This document shows, piece after piece, positions 43,856 through 53,800 of a DNA stretch of 64,000 nt. Position numbers and translations under genes: made by a program. This DNA comes from Deltaproteobacteria bacterium (GTDB lineage Bacteria > Myxococcota_A > UBA9160 > JAJDAL01). The notes beneath the pieces are model-generated. The model saw only the letters and a program-made list of their open reading frames with translations, had not been told where the DNA came from and did not search any database. The stretch is taken from contig JAJDAL010000015.1 of NCBI GenBank assembly GCA_029261875.1, positions 62,001-126,000 on the forward strand, in the 5' to 3' direction. Each line of letters starts with the position of its first letter. The first letter of the stretch is position 1.

Positions 43856-46800
43856 CCGAAATGCAACGATCGACACTCCTTCTTGTTCTGATTCTGGCCA
43901 TCGTTCCGGGTCTTGCGACCGCGGTGTCCGACGGGCCGCCCGGCTCGAGCACCGGAGACTCGGGTTCGCCCATGACGGGCTTGGCCCTGTCCGTCGGAAC
44001 GAACCAGTTCCTGGGCTCGGCCACCAGCTCGATCGCGATCGAGCTACCTCCTGGGCGCAACGGCATGACGCCGGGAATCAGCCTCGGCTACTCGAGCCAG
44101 GCCGGATCGGGACTCTACGGCGTGGGCTGGGATCTCCCGATCGGAAAGATCGAACGCAATCTCGACCACGGCGTGCCCCGCTACGGAGCCGCGTCTCCCA
44201 TTGCCGGTCGTCACGACACCTTCGTGGTTCAGCTACCCGAAGGGGCGCAAGAGCTGATTCACATCGGGGGAAACCGGTACGCGTCGAAGATCGACAACTC
44301 CCACTTCGTGGTGACTGCAGATCCAGGATCCAACCGGTGGATACTGCACGACCGGAGCGGACGCGACTACTTCTTTGGGCAATCTCCGGGCGCGCGCGTC
44401 GGTCCGAACCGGAACGATTTCAATCGCACCTTTGCTTGGCATCTGACGAAGGTCCGCGATCGCGACGGAAATCTCATCGAGATCGACTATCTCCAGGGCG
44501 TGGGTGTCGCCTACCCATCCCAAGTTCGGTACGGGGCGAACGAGGATGCGGGCGACACCAACCATCGATTCTGGGCGCGCCTTTTCTGGGAGCAGCGTGC
44601 GACCGCCCAAGTCAAACAGGACCATGCTGCCGGCTTTCAAAGGCGGATCGACAAGTTTCTCGATCGCATCGAAGTACACGGTCCGAACTCGAACCAGCGG
44701 CCTGGTTCCCTCGTCCGCGAATACCAATTTGCGTGGGGAACGAGTCGCAGCAACGGGCGGTTGACGCTGGATGCTGTGCAGCTCGTGGGTGCCGACGGCG
44801 AACCCTTCGCGACCGAATCCGGTACGCCGGCGCCCATGCGTTTCTCATACAATGAAAATTCCCATCTCCGTTTCGAACTCATCCACAACCAGACGTTTCC
44901 ATTCGAGCGGATTCGAGACGAGTACGACAGACCGCCGCATCTGCCCGAAGGCGTCAACTTCCCCTACGGACTCAAGGACTGCGTCAAACGCGATATCGCA
45001 GACCTGAACGGCGATGGCTATCCCGATTTGATCCGCGTGAATCCGACATTCGGGGAGTCGTCGAGCCAACGGTTCTGGCGCGTTTGGTTCAACCAGGGTC
45101 CCGGTGCCGACTTCTTCTTTGCTGGCTCTGACGGTTGGGTCGAGTGGCCGGCGCCCAGCAACTGCATCGGAAACACACACGACGGAGAGCGCAAAGTCGG
45201 CCTCGTGGACATGAACGGCGACGGACTCGTGGACTGGGTCGGGGCCTGGTCGAACGATTGGCAAGTCCACCTGAACCGCGGAACCCATTTCGATGCCGTC
45301 GCACAGCGTTGGGGTCAAGTGGGGTCCGGCATGCGAAAGCAGGACACTCCCCAAAGTATCAGTGGAGGAAACGACACCTACCCGGTTCGCCGAAACCTGA
45401 TCGACATGAATGGCGACAGCCTCCCCGACTTCGTCAAGACCGACAGCACGGCATGCGCGAACACGCAGTGGCGAGTCCACTGGAACACGGGAGAACAGTT
45501 CTTGCCGGGTTTCGACGCAGCGCGCGACTGCATCGACGAGCCCACGGCGTACCTGAGTAACACCGGCTACTTCTCCCAGAACCGAAATCTCGAATCCGAC
45601 CTCTTCGATCTCAACGGGGACGGTTTGCCCGACAAGGTGAAAGCCTTGGGGGCCGTCTCCACGAGCCAGTGCCCACCGGTGAACGGGAAGCGTTACGAAT
45701 GGCTCGTATGGTACGGGGAAGGGCATGGTTTTTCGGACGCCCACATCTGGTGCAGTCCCCCGCGCAAGATGCTTCGAAGCTGGGCGGACGACATCGATCA
45801 AGACGGCGTGCGCGCCTATCGCTACGACCTGCTGGACGTCAACGGGGATGGATTGCCCGATTTCGTCGACGCCTCGCGGTGGCCCAGCACCGGCACCTGG
45901 GAGGTCTACCTCAACAACGGCCACGGGTTCGAGCGTAGCCTTCCCGACTGGAGTGCCCCCGCCCCCCTGCGGGTGCAGGAGTCGGGGCGCCCGCCGGCGG
46001 ATGCGGATCCGGTGACGGGGACCGGGTTCTTCCCGAGAGATCCGGGTTTTCTCGGCGATCTCTTCGACATCGACGGCAATGGTTTCCCCGACCTCGTCCA
46101 TTTCGAGACTGGATACAGTGAAGTGGACGGTCCGCAAATCTGGCTCAGCGAACCGGACGGTTTCGGACCCGTGCAACCCACCGACACACTCGAGCGCATC
46201 GAGAATCACGCTGGGGTCATAACCGCCCTCCACTACGCCAATGCCCGCGCTTTCGACGACGGCGCAATCGATCCCGACCTGCAACTACCCGACGCAGATA
46301 GCTACCTGCCCTTTCCCGTCTGGGTCGTGGAATCCGTTCGCAGGCTACCGCGCGCCGGGTCCTACATCGCGACATCGCAGACCGACTATGGCTATCGGGG
46401 CGGTTACTACGACCGCGAGCGCCGCCAGTTCCGGGGTTTCCACAAGGTCTGGACGCGCGAGCATCACCAGAACCTCACCGATGCGGCGGATCCGATTCTC
46501 GTGAGCCAGGTCGTCTTCTACGGGCAAACGGATGCGCTGAACGGTCAGGTACTCTCGAAGGCAACGATCGCCGGAGATCCGGATCTCCCCGCCCTCGACA
46601 ATCCATTGACGGAAACGCAGTACTACTACTTCTGTCAGGAATGGGGATCGGCTCCGGACTTCTGTGACGCGTTCTACCCGGAAACGGCCCGCGTGTTTCC
46701 TCGACGCATTTCGATCTTCCGGAGCGACTACTCGAGCGAGACGGACGTTCCCTGGAGCGCCGGCGAACCGCGAATGACCGCAACACAGACCGCCTTCAAC

Positions 46801-49800
46801 GCATGCGGACTCCCAACGGACGAGATTACGATCTCCGAGGGTGACTACGTTGCAACATCCACCGTCTACCCGAATGGACTTGGCGGATGCAATGAGGCCG
46901 ATTTCGTTTGCGAGGGAATCTGTGACCTCCCGGAGATTTTCGAGGTCGCAGGATCCGAGAAGAAACGCTTCGAATACACCGCCAGCGGCCAGCTGGAGGA
47001 AGTGTACTTGGTGGACATTACGGGTTCCCAGGGCGAAATCCGGCAAGCGCGCTTCACGTACGACGACTACGGAAACGTCATCACGACCCAGAACGCGCTC
47101 GGCCACGAAACGCATACGCGCTACGACGAATTGACCCACATCCACGCGGTCGAAACATGGTCCGACATCGGACCGGTTCGCCACACGACCCGAGCGGAAT
47201 ACGATCTTGGCTACGGCGTTCCGACGCTCGAGGTGGGCCTGAACGGAGACGAGACCCATTACACGTACGACTCTTTCGGACGCCTCTCGACACTGACGCT
47301 ACCTGGAGACGAGACCAGCAACCCCACCCAGCGTTTCTTCTACGCACTGGTCGATCCCACGGCAGCGAATCAAGCGTACACCCAACGTGTCGATCAGCTC
47401 GACCGGGAGTTCAGCTATCAGGGTCTGGCCGAGTTTCCCGGCTATCGGATGCGATCGACTTTCTTCGACTCCCTGGGTCGAACGACGCGCATCCAGGAGA
47501 TCAAGGAAGTCTATGGCGTCGCCAAGCTGCTGGTCTCAGGTCGAGTCAGCTACCTTACGGGTGGGCGGGTGTCGCGTTCCTATCCCCCGGTTGTCCGTCC
47601 ACTCTCCGACACACGTGTTCCGGTGAACGTTTCGCCTTTCGGACCCATTTCCCAATTCCACTATGACGATTTTGGCCGGTTGATCCAGCGCGATTTCCCG
47701 GATGGTCGAAGCGTCAAGACATCGCAGAAGACGGCGTGGGTCTCACGGACCTGCGACGCCCGCAACGCGGCCCATCCCGATGACGGGTCTTGCACCGAAG
47801 AAGTGTCGGACGGCCTCGGGCGCATCATCGAGCGCAGAACCTACGAGGGTCGAAAGGTCCAGCCCTACAACGTTTTCCAGTATTTCTTCGACCCGGGGGG
47901 TCGGATCCGCTTCGAAATGCAGAACGCGGATTCCGCAACGTTGGTCGAATACCGCTACGACGGTTTCGGTCGCAAGACACAAACGATTCACCCCGACAGC
48001 GGCACATGGGCTTTCGAATACGACGCCGCCGGAAACATGGTGAAGCGGATCGACCCGATTGCGAATCAATATCTCGAGTACTCCTATGACGCCGTCGGGC
48101 GGGTGCTGGAGAAGCGCGAAGTGATCGACGGAACATCCAGGGTGCTCGTCGCGTACCAGTACGACTTCCTCGATTCCGTCGACGATGTTCCCAACGGGAT
48201 CGGACAGATGACTCGAGCGGTTTCCGATCCGGACAACAGCGAGATTCCGAACCCCGCGGAGATGCGCCAGGAGAAGTTCGACATCCGCGGAAACGTACTG
48301 GAAACGACCCAGAGAATTGCGTTTCAGCGGTCGGATCAGACGCTCTACGAAAAGAGTTTCAGCACGGTGAACCTCTACGACGAAGCGTTCCGACTTCTCG
48401 GTGTCCGGTACCCTCACCCCACACGCTCGGAGACGCCCTACGAGGACGTGTACTACATGCGGTCGACGTTGGGATCCCTGGAGCGAATCTCCTCGGGTAC
48501 CAACCACTATCTGTTTGGCGCCCACTACAACGAACGCGGCGATGCCACGGCTCGACTGTTTGGCAACAGCACCTACGAATTCGTCGGCTACGGCAACGTC
48601 ACGGACGGGTACCGGCTCCGCTCGATCGACACCTATATGAACGGCGATCATCTGAGGGGACTGGCGTACGAGAATTACGACCGCAATGGGAATGTCCACG
48701 TGATTCGCGACACACGACACGCAGGACACACGAAGCAAAGTCGCACGCAGGTCCACGACTACGACGCGTTCTCACGCCTCAGTCGATCATCGCAATGTGG
48801 CGGGAGAAAGGTCTATCAAAACAGTTTCGGAATCAGCGGGAATGGAAACCTCGTAAGCAAAGGGGACGCATTGTTTGCCTACGAGAACGCCGACGCACCG
48901 CATCGGTTGACGTCCGTGATCGATTCCGAAGGCGAACACACGATCGCGTACGACGCGCGCGGAAACATGACGCAGCTTCCGGGCGGGCGCACGGTGGAAT
49001 ACGACAGCGAGGGGCGTGTGCGCCGCGTATTCCGGGATGGCACGCTCAAGGGCGAGTTCTTCTATGGGCCCACGGGTGAGCGCATTGCGTCGTCCGTCGA
49101 CGGCGAAGGCGTCACCTTCCACTTTGGGTTGTTCGACGTCCAGGGCGATTCGATCGTTCGCTACATCCGAGACGGGGAGCGATTGATCGCCACATCGCGC
49201 GTGTCGGGCGGAAATGAATTGGCGGGGGCCGCGTCGGTCCAAAGCGCGAATCTGGCCCGAAATGTCACCGGCGGTGTATTCCTCCTGGTGTTCGGCCTTT
49301 CACTCTCCGCGCCGGGTCGGGTTCGGCTCTCCTTCGTGGGGCGCGTTCACAAGAGCTCGATTGCCCTTCTGACGGTTCTGGTGTTGAACCTCCCGCTGGT
49401 GGGATGCGTGCCGCCATCCGAGGACGCGATCCTCTACTACCACATCGACCATCTGGGCAGCACCCACATGATCACCGACGGCGACGGGCGGGTCGTGGAA
49501 TACAACGTGTCGCGGAGCTATGGCGAATTCGAGGGCGCCTACAACGAGGACGGCTTCCCGACCTCGAACAACGAGGCAAAGTTTCGCTTCACGGGACACC
49601 GATCGGTTCAGGGCACCGGCTTGATCTATATGGGCGCCCGCTACTACGACCCGGCACTGGGAATGTTCATCAGTCCGGATCCAGCCGACCAGTTCTCGAG
49701 TCCCTATGCGTACGCGGGATGGAACCCCGTCAACAACATCGATCCGAACGGTGAGTTCGCCATCATGGCCACGATCGGGCTCATGATGGCCTTCGCGGGC

Positions 49801-50781
49801 GTGGGTGCCATCATCGGCGGTTTCATGGCTGCGTTCCAAGCCAGCGCGAACGGAGCATCGGGCCCCGCGATCCAAGCCGCCTTCCAAGGCGGTCTGATCT
49901 CGGGTGCCATCAGTGGTGCCGTCAGCGGTGGGATCGCCGTTGGGCTGGAGACGATTGCGTCCACAACCCTGACGACCGTCGTTTCCGTCGCCCAATTGGG
50001 ATACAGCGGATACAACACGGGGCAGGGTTTGGCGAACGGTCAGTATCTCGTCGGTGCCGTCGGGGCACTGAGCCTTCTTTCCTCTCTGGCCCGCGGCTAC
50101 AACGCGCTTGGGAAGGGCGAGGCTCAGTCCGCAGCGGAGGCACCGGCGGCACAGCACACCAACAATACCGCGGTTGCTGCAGCGCAGGCCGCAGATCCCC
50201 CGGCCGCAGCCGCAGCTCCGAAGCAGGCGGCTACGCCGGTCGCAAAAGCGCGCGTTGCGAAGGCGGCTCCGCCGCGGGTTTCCCGAGCCGCGAAACCCGC
50301 GGCGCGAACCGTGCGCAGTGCGGCACCCAAGGCAAAAGTCGCGGCGAAAGTGGCAAGCGGAGCGCAAAGGGTGAATCTCGCCGATTCCGCTCCTTGCTGT
50401 CGAGTCAATCTCGAAGGACCGACCCCAAGCACTACGTCGCCGCAGGAGCAGTTTCTGAACTCGCTGGATCCCGAGCCGCCCACTATGGGGCAGATATTCG
50501 ACAACGTGGTGACCACCGAGCAGGCGGCCAACCTGATCGACGGAGCCGGGTATGTCCTGGACGCGGTGGGAATCTTTTACAAACCCGCCGCGGTCGGCGG
50601 TGTATTGGCGCACGGCACCGCGGCGTACATGCGGGGGGATGTGGTGGGTGGAGTCTTGTCCGTTCGCGGAGCGGGAACCGTTCTCGTGCCCGGCGCGGGA
50701 GGCGCCACGATGACGGTTACCGGCTGGGTAGCCGACGGCGCCTTGGCGGTTGGCGCCAGCATGAACGCCCCCGGTCCGTGA
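43852..50781 (+). CDS. RHS4: SpvB/Rhs-type giant secreted protein with internal membrane hairpin (subtype B)
   Basis: 2309 residues. Signal peptide ends GLATA; SpvB-like domain (DGPPGSSTGDSGSP, LPPGRNGMTPGISL) paralogous to RHS3; six FG-GAP-like motifs (DLNGDGYPDL, DVNGDGLPDF); YD repeats; Rhs core YYHIDHLGSTHMITD near 1865 ending NNIDPNG near 1967. Before the core is an insert with two hydrophobic segments (about 1806-1823 and 1834-1851) ending in LVGC, lipobox-like, Cys1852. The 342-residue C-terminal part has Gly/Ala-rich hydrophobic segments, an Ala/Lys/Pro-rich histone-H1-like linker (about 2091-2175) and a final block with DGAGYVLDAVGIFYKP. ATG 43852 overlaps the previous stop (ATGA); ATG 43861 is an alternative. 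Last gene of a three-gene operon. Confidence 0.9.
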   Translation: MTEMQRSTLLLVLILAIVPGLATAVSDGPPGSSTGDSGSPMTGLALSVGTNQFLGSATSSIAIELPPGRNGMTPGISLGYSSQAGSGLYGVGWDLPIGKIERNLDHGVPRYGAASPIAGRHDTFVVQLPEGAQELIHIGGNRYASKIDNSHFVVTADPGSNRWILHDRSGRDYFFGQSPGARVGPNRNDFNRTFAWHLTKVRDRDGNLIEIDYLQGVGVAYPSQVRYGANEDAGDTNHRFWARLFWEQRATAQVKQDHAAGFQRRIDKFLDRIEVHGPNSNQRPGSLVREYQFAWGTSRSNGRLTLDAVQLVGADGEPFATESGTPAPMRFSYNENSHLRFELIHNQTFPFERIRDEYDRPPHLPEGVNFPYGLKDCVKRDIADLNGDGYPDLIRVNPTFGESSSQRFWRVWFNQGPGADFFFAGSDGWVEWPAPSNCIGNTHDGERKVGLVDMNGDGLVDWVGAWSNDWQVHLNRGTHFDAVAQRWGQVGSGMRKQDTPQSISGGNDTYPVRRNLIDMNGDSLPDFVKTDSTACANTQWRVHWNTGEQFLPGFDAARDCIDEPTAYLSNTGYFSQNRNLESDLFDLNGDGLPDKVKALGAVSTSQCPPVNGKRYEWLVWYGEGHGFSDAHIWCSPPRKMLRSWADDIDQDGVRAYRYDLLDVNGDGLPDFVDASRWPSTGTWEVYLNNGHGFERSLPDWSAPAPLRVQESGRPPADADPVTGTGFFPRDPGFLGDLFDIDGNGFPDLVHFETGYSEVDGPQIWLSEPDGFGPVQPTDTLERIENHAGVITALHYANARAFDDGAIDPDLQLPDADSYLPFPVWVVESVRRLPRAGSYIATSQTDYGYRGGYYDRERRQFRGFHKVWTREHHQNLTDAADPILVSQVVFYGQTDALNGQVLSKATIAGDPDLPALDNPLTETQYYYFCQEWGSAPDFCDAFYPETARVFPRRISIFRSDYSSETDVPWSAGEPRMTATQTAFNACGLPTDEITISEGDYVATSTVYPNGLGGCNEADFVCEGICDLPEIFEVAGSEKKRFEYTASGQLEEVYLVDITGSQGEIRQARFTYDDYGNVITTQNALGHETHTRYDELTHIHAVETWSDIGPVRHTTRAEYDLGYGVPTLEVGLNGDETHYTYDSFGRLSTLTLPGDETSNPTQRFFYALVDPTAANQAYTQRVDQLDREFSYQGLAEFPGYRMRSTFFDSLGRTTRIQEIKEVYGVAKLLVSGRVSYLTGGRVSRSYPPVVRPLSDTRVPVNVSPFGPISQFHYDDFGRLIQRDFPDGRSVKTSQKTAWVSRTCDARNAAHPDDGSCTEEVSDGLGRIIERRTYEGRKVQPYNVFQYFFDPGGRIRFEMQNADSATLVEYRYDGFGRKTQTIHPDSGTWAFEYDAAGNMVKRIDPIANQYLEYSYDAVGRVLEKREVIDGTSRVLVAYQYDFLDSVDDVPNGIGQMTRAVSDPDNSEIPNPAEMRQEKFDIRGNVLETTQRIAFQRSDQTLYEKSFSTVNLYDEAFRLLGVRYPHPTRSETPYEDVYYMRSTLGSLERISSGTNHYLFGAHYNERGDATARLFGNSTYEFVGYGNVTDGYRLRSIDTYMNGDHLRGLAYENYDRNGNVHVIRDTRHAGHTKQSRTQVHDYDAFSRLSRSSQCGGRKVYQNSFGISGNGNLVSKGDALFAYENADAPHRLTSVIDSEGEHTIAYDARGNMTQLPGGRTVEYDSEGRVRRVFRDGTLKGEFFYGPTGERIASSVDGEGVTFHFGLFDVQGDSIVRYIRDGERLIATSRVSGGNELAGAASVQSANLARNVTGGVFLLVFGLSLSAPGRVRLSFVGRVHKSSIALLTVLVLNLPLVGCVPPSEDAILYYHIDHLGSTHMITDGDGRVVEYNVSRSYGEFEGAYNEDGFPTSNNEAKFRFTGHRSVQGTGLIYMGARYYDPALGMFISPDPADQFSSPYAYAGWNPVNNIDPNGEFAIMATIGLMMAFAGVGAIIGGFMAAFQASANGASGPAIQAAFQGGLISGAISGAVSGGIAVGLETIASTTLTTVVSVAQLGYSGYNTGQGLANGQYLVGAVGALSLLSSLARGYNALGKGEAQSAAEAPAAQHTNNTAVAAAQAADPPAAAAAPKQAATPVAKARVAKAAPPRVSRAAKPAARTVRSAAPKAKVAAKVASGAQRVNLADSAPCCRVNLEGPTPSTTSPQEQFLNSLDPEPPTMGQIFDNVVTTEQAANLIDGAGYVLDAVGIFYKPAAVGGVLAHGTAAYMRGDVVGGVLSVRGAGTVLVPGAGGATMTVTGWVADGALAVGASMNAPGP

Positions 50782-50830
50782 TCGAACCGCCGCCGGGTCG
50801 CTCGCAACGCCTCGGAACGGAACTGGAGAC

Positions 50831-53800
50831 TCAGGGGCAGGCGGGTCCTTCGCATGCGAGGGGGCAGCTTTCGCATTTGGGGCCCGGCAGCGCGTTGAAG
50901 AGTTGGCGGCCGATGTTCAGATCTCCGCCGCTGATGAAGGTTCCCAGGTTGTCGAGGTCGTAGCGCGCGCAGGGCTCGAGTCCGCTGGTTCCGCATTCGC
51001 TGAGGGTGCGGTCCTTGTTGAACGAGGCCAGGTGCTGGCTGAGATCGAGGCCTCCGACGAAGTCTCCCTGGTTGGTGAATTTCGCGTCGCAGGCGTTGCC
51101 GACGCCGTCCGCATCGTCGTCGAGTTGGCCGCCGGTGGTCGTTTGGAAGTCGAGGCGAAGCGGGGCTCCCAGCTCCCCGAGACGTGGGTTGAAGATCAGG
51201 ATGCAGTTGTCCGATGCATCCGGCACGCCGTCGGCATCGCTGTCCGGGGGCGTCGCGGAAGCAACCGGCGCGGCTACCGGAACCGAGTTGGGATCGTCCG
51301 GATCGCTTCCGGCCTGACACTCCGCCAGATTCGAAAAGCTGTCGCCGTCTTTGTCGAGAGCGGCGTCGGCTGCGTCCAAGGGATCGAAGTCGTTGAGGAG
51401 CTCGTAAGCGTCGGGCATTCCGTCGTTGTCGTCATCGAGATCCGCGTTGTCTCCGATCAAGTCGCCGTCGGCGTCGAACTGCTCCGACGCGTCTTCGGGT
51501 AAGGCGTCGTCGAGATCCGGGACACCGTCGTGATCGCGGTCGCTCGGTCCTGCCGCGGAGATGTGGAGCTGGTATGGCGTGGATGCGTCGTCGACGCCAT
51601 ACACGCGCACATACAAGACGTCGCCCTCGTTCAGATCCGGAACGACAACTTCCTCTTCATCCTCCCGACCCTGGGAGCTGTGGATGAGCGCACGCGAATC
51701 GTCATAGATCTCAATCGAAAGATCGCCGGACCCATGAGCGAAGGAAATGGCAATGCGCGTGTCTGCGTACCATTCGGACACCCAGCGGAAGTAGTCGTCG
51801 TTTCCGGGCAGGATCCGCAGGTTGTTCAGGGACACGGTTCCGTTTCGATCCGTGGCCTGGTCGAAGTCATCGTTGATTTCCAGCAGATCGTCGCGCGGAG
51901 GCTGGCCGCACAAATCCATGAACGCACTCAGAACGTTGATGCGATCGTTTCCGGAATTCAACCCCAGAAACGGAAAGCCCAGGACCGCCGAACGATAGAT
52001 CCCGTTGTCCACGACGACACCCGCTTCGCCACTACCGTCTCGGTATTCGAATAGGACATCCGTGCCGGGCACATCGGGATCGTGAACCATGGCGTCACTG
52101 ATGTGCGTCGCCGAAGTCGCTTGGAAGCGAAAGGGGTTCGGCGGGTTGACGCCAATTTCGCTGACGAGTTCGTTGAATCCCAAGCTGGGGTCGCCCGTGG
52201 CCCGCACATGGCTTTCGAAAACATCTTCCGTGAATGCGTTCACGCCCAGATAGTTCTGCGCGAAGGAGGTCAGCCCCCGATCGCGATAGTACTGCGGGCT
52301 GCTGAGCATCAGGCAACCCCCGCTGTCGAGGTATTCGGCCAGGCTGGCCTCGGCGGCCGGGCTTGGGCCTGCCACCGGAGAGTTGTCCGTCGGGTCATCC
52401 GCGGCTCTGCCGGTGTACCAGAGGACGCGACCGAAAGGCGCCAGGTCGGCGGCAACCGGTTCCACACGACGATCGCCGGTTGCGGGATCCGTCGAGTTGT
52501 CGCCCGAGTTCGGGTTCTTCACATGCCAGATTTCGTAATCGATAAACTCCAGCTGGTTCAGCACGGAAATGTATTGGTTCTGTTCCTTCGACGTATCGTC
52601 GTTGTCGCCGTTCACCACCAGAACCGACGAGTTGAAGGTGGCGATGCAGTCGACGTTATCCACCATGCTGACGATGCCGTCGTCACAATCCGGGTCGCCG
52701 TCCCAGCCGGCGAATACCGAGCCCCGTGTCGGCATAGCGGTCAGCTCCACCAGCGTGTTTACGACGTAGTGCTGTGAGCACGCGCTCTGCGGGCAATCGA
52801 TACCCGATGAATCCGCACTCGGCACCGCCTCGGCGGTAACGGTTCCACCGCCCAATTTCTCGACCGTAAGGGCGTATTCGGTGCCCTCCAAGACGGAGAT
52901 GACACGACATTCCACATCTTTGGCACCGACGGTCAGGCTGATCCTCAAAGGATCGTCGTCGTCTTCGTCTTCGTTCCAGCAGTCGAAAGCGCCGGCCCAA
53001 CGCACGAACACGAAACCCGGATTGATGGTGGCTTCCAAGACCTCGGTTTGCTCACCTGAGCTCACCAGATAGAACTCATCACAGTCGGTCTCGGCCCCGC
53101 AATCAATGGCTCCCGGCGGATCACTGATGACCTCGCTGCCTTCCGAAGGGGCGACGATCAAAGAATGGCTGGTCCGCTTGAACACGGCGGTGCAGGTTCG
53201 GTTTGCCTCCATGCTCACCATGCCGTCGGCACAATCCGAATCCCCTTTCCATCGGTCGAAGACCGAATCGCCAAACGGCATTGGGGTCATCGACACTTGG
53301 CTACCGGTCGAATAAATGAAGCAGGCGTACTCCGCGTTCGAGCAGGCCGGACCTTCGGGGTCCACATCAACGCTGCCAGCGCCGGCTTCGTAAACGACCA
53401 GGCTCGGCTTCGGCCGAAATGCGGCACTTGCGGCGATGTTCGAGCCATCGACGATCGTCAGTTCGCAAGTCGTCGAAGCGCCGCAACTGGCTGCGTCGCC
53501 ATTCCACTGCATGAATTCCGAGCGTTCCGTGGGTGTGGCGGTCAACGTCACGACATCACCCGGTGTGTAGTAGTTGCCACCGATCTGGAAAGTAGGTGCC
53601 GGGGCAACGGATACGCTGCCCGAACCCAGTCCTGCCGGTCCCTCGTTCACCACTTCGATGCCGAGCAGTACCGGTTCCTCGGGAATCGTGACCGACAAGA
53701 AGGCACTGGGTCCTTCACATCCAGCAGCGGCGGCGGCGTGGACGCTGAAGTCGTAGGCTCCGGGCGCAAGGGGTAATGGGGACAGATAGCGCGTGTCGTG

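Noticed and set aside
2871-50781. Complete Tc insecticidal toxin complex
   Set aside because: The SpvB/TcdB-like and Rhs parts are present, but no TcA pore gene is in the window, and the proteins carry signal peptides.
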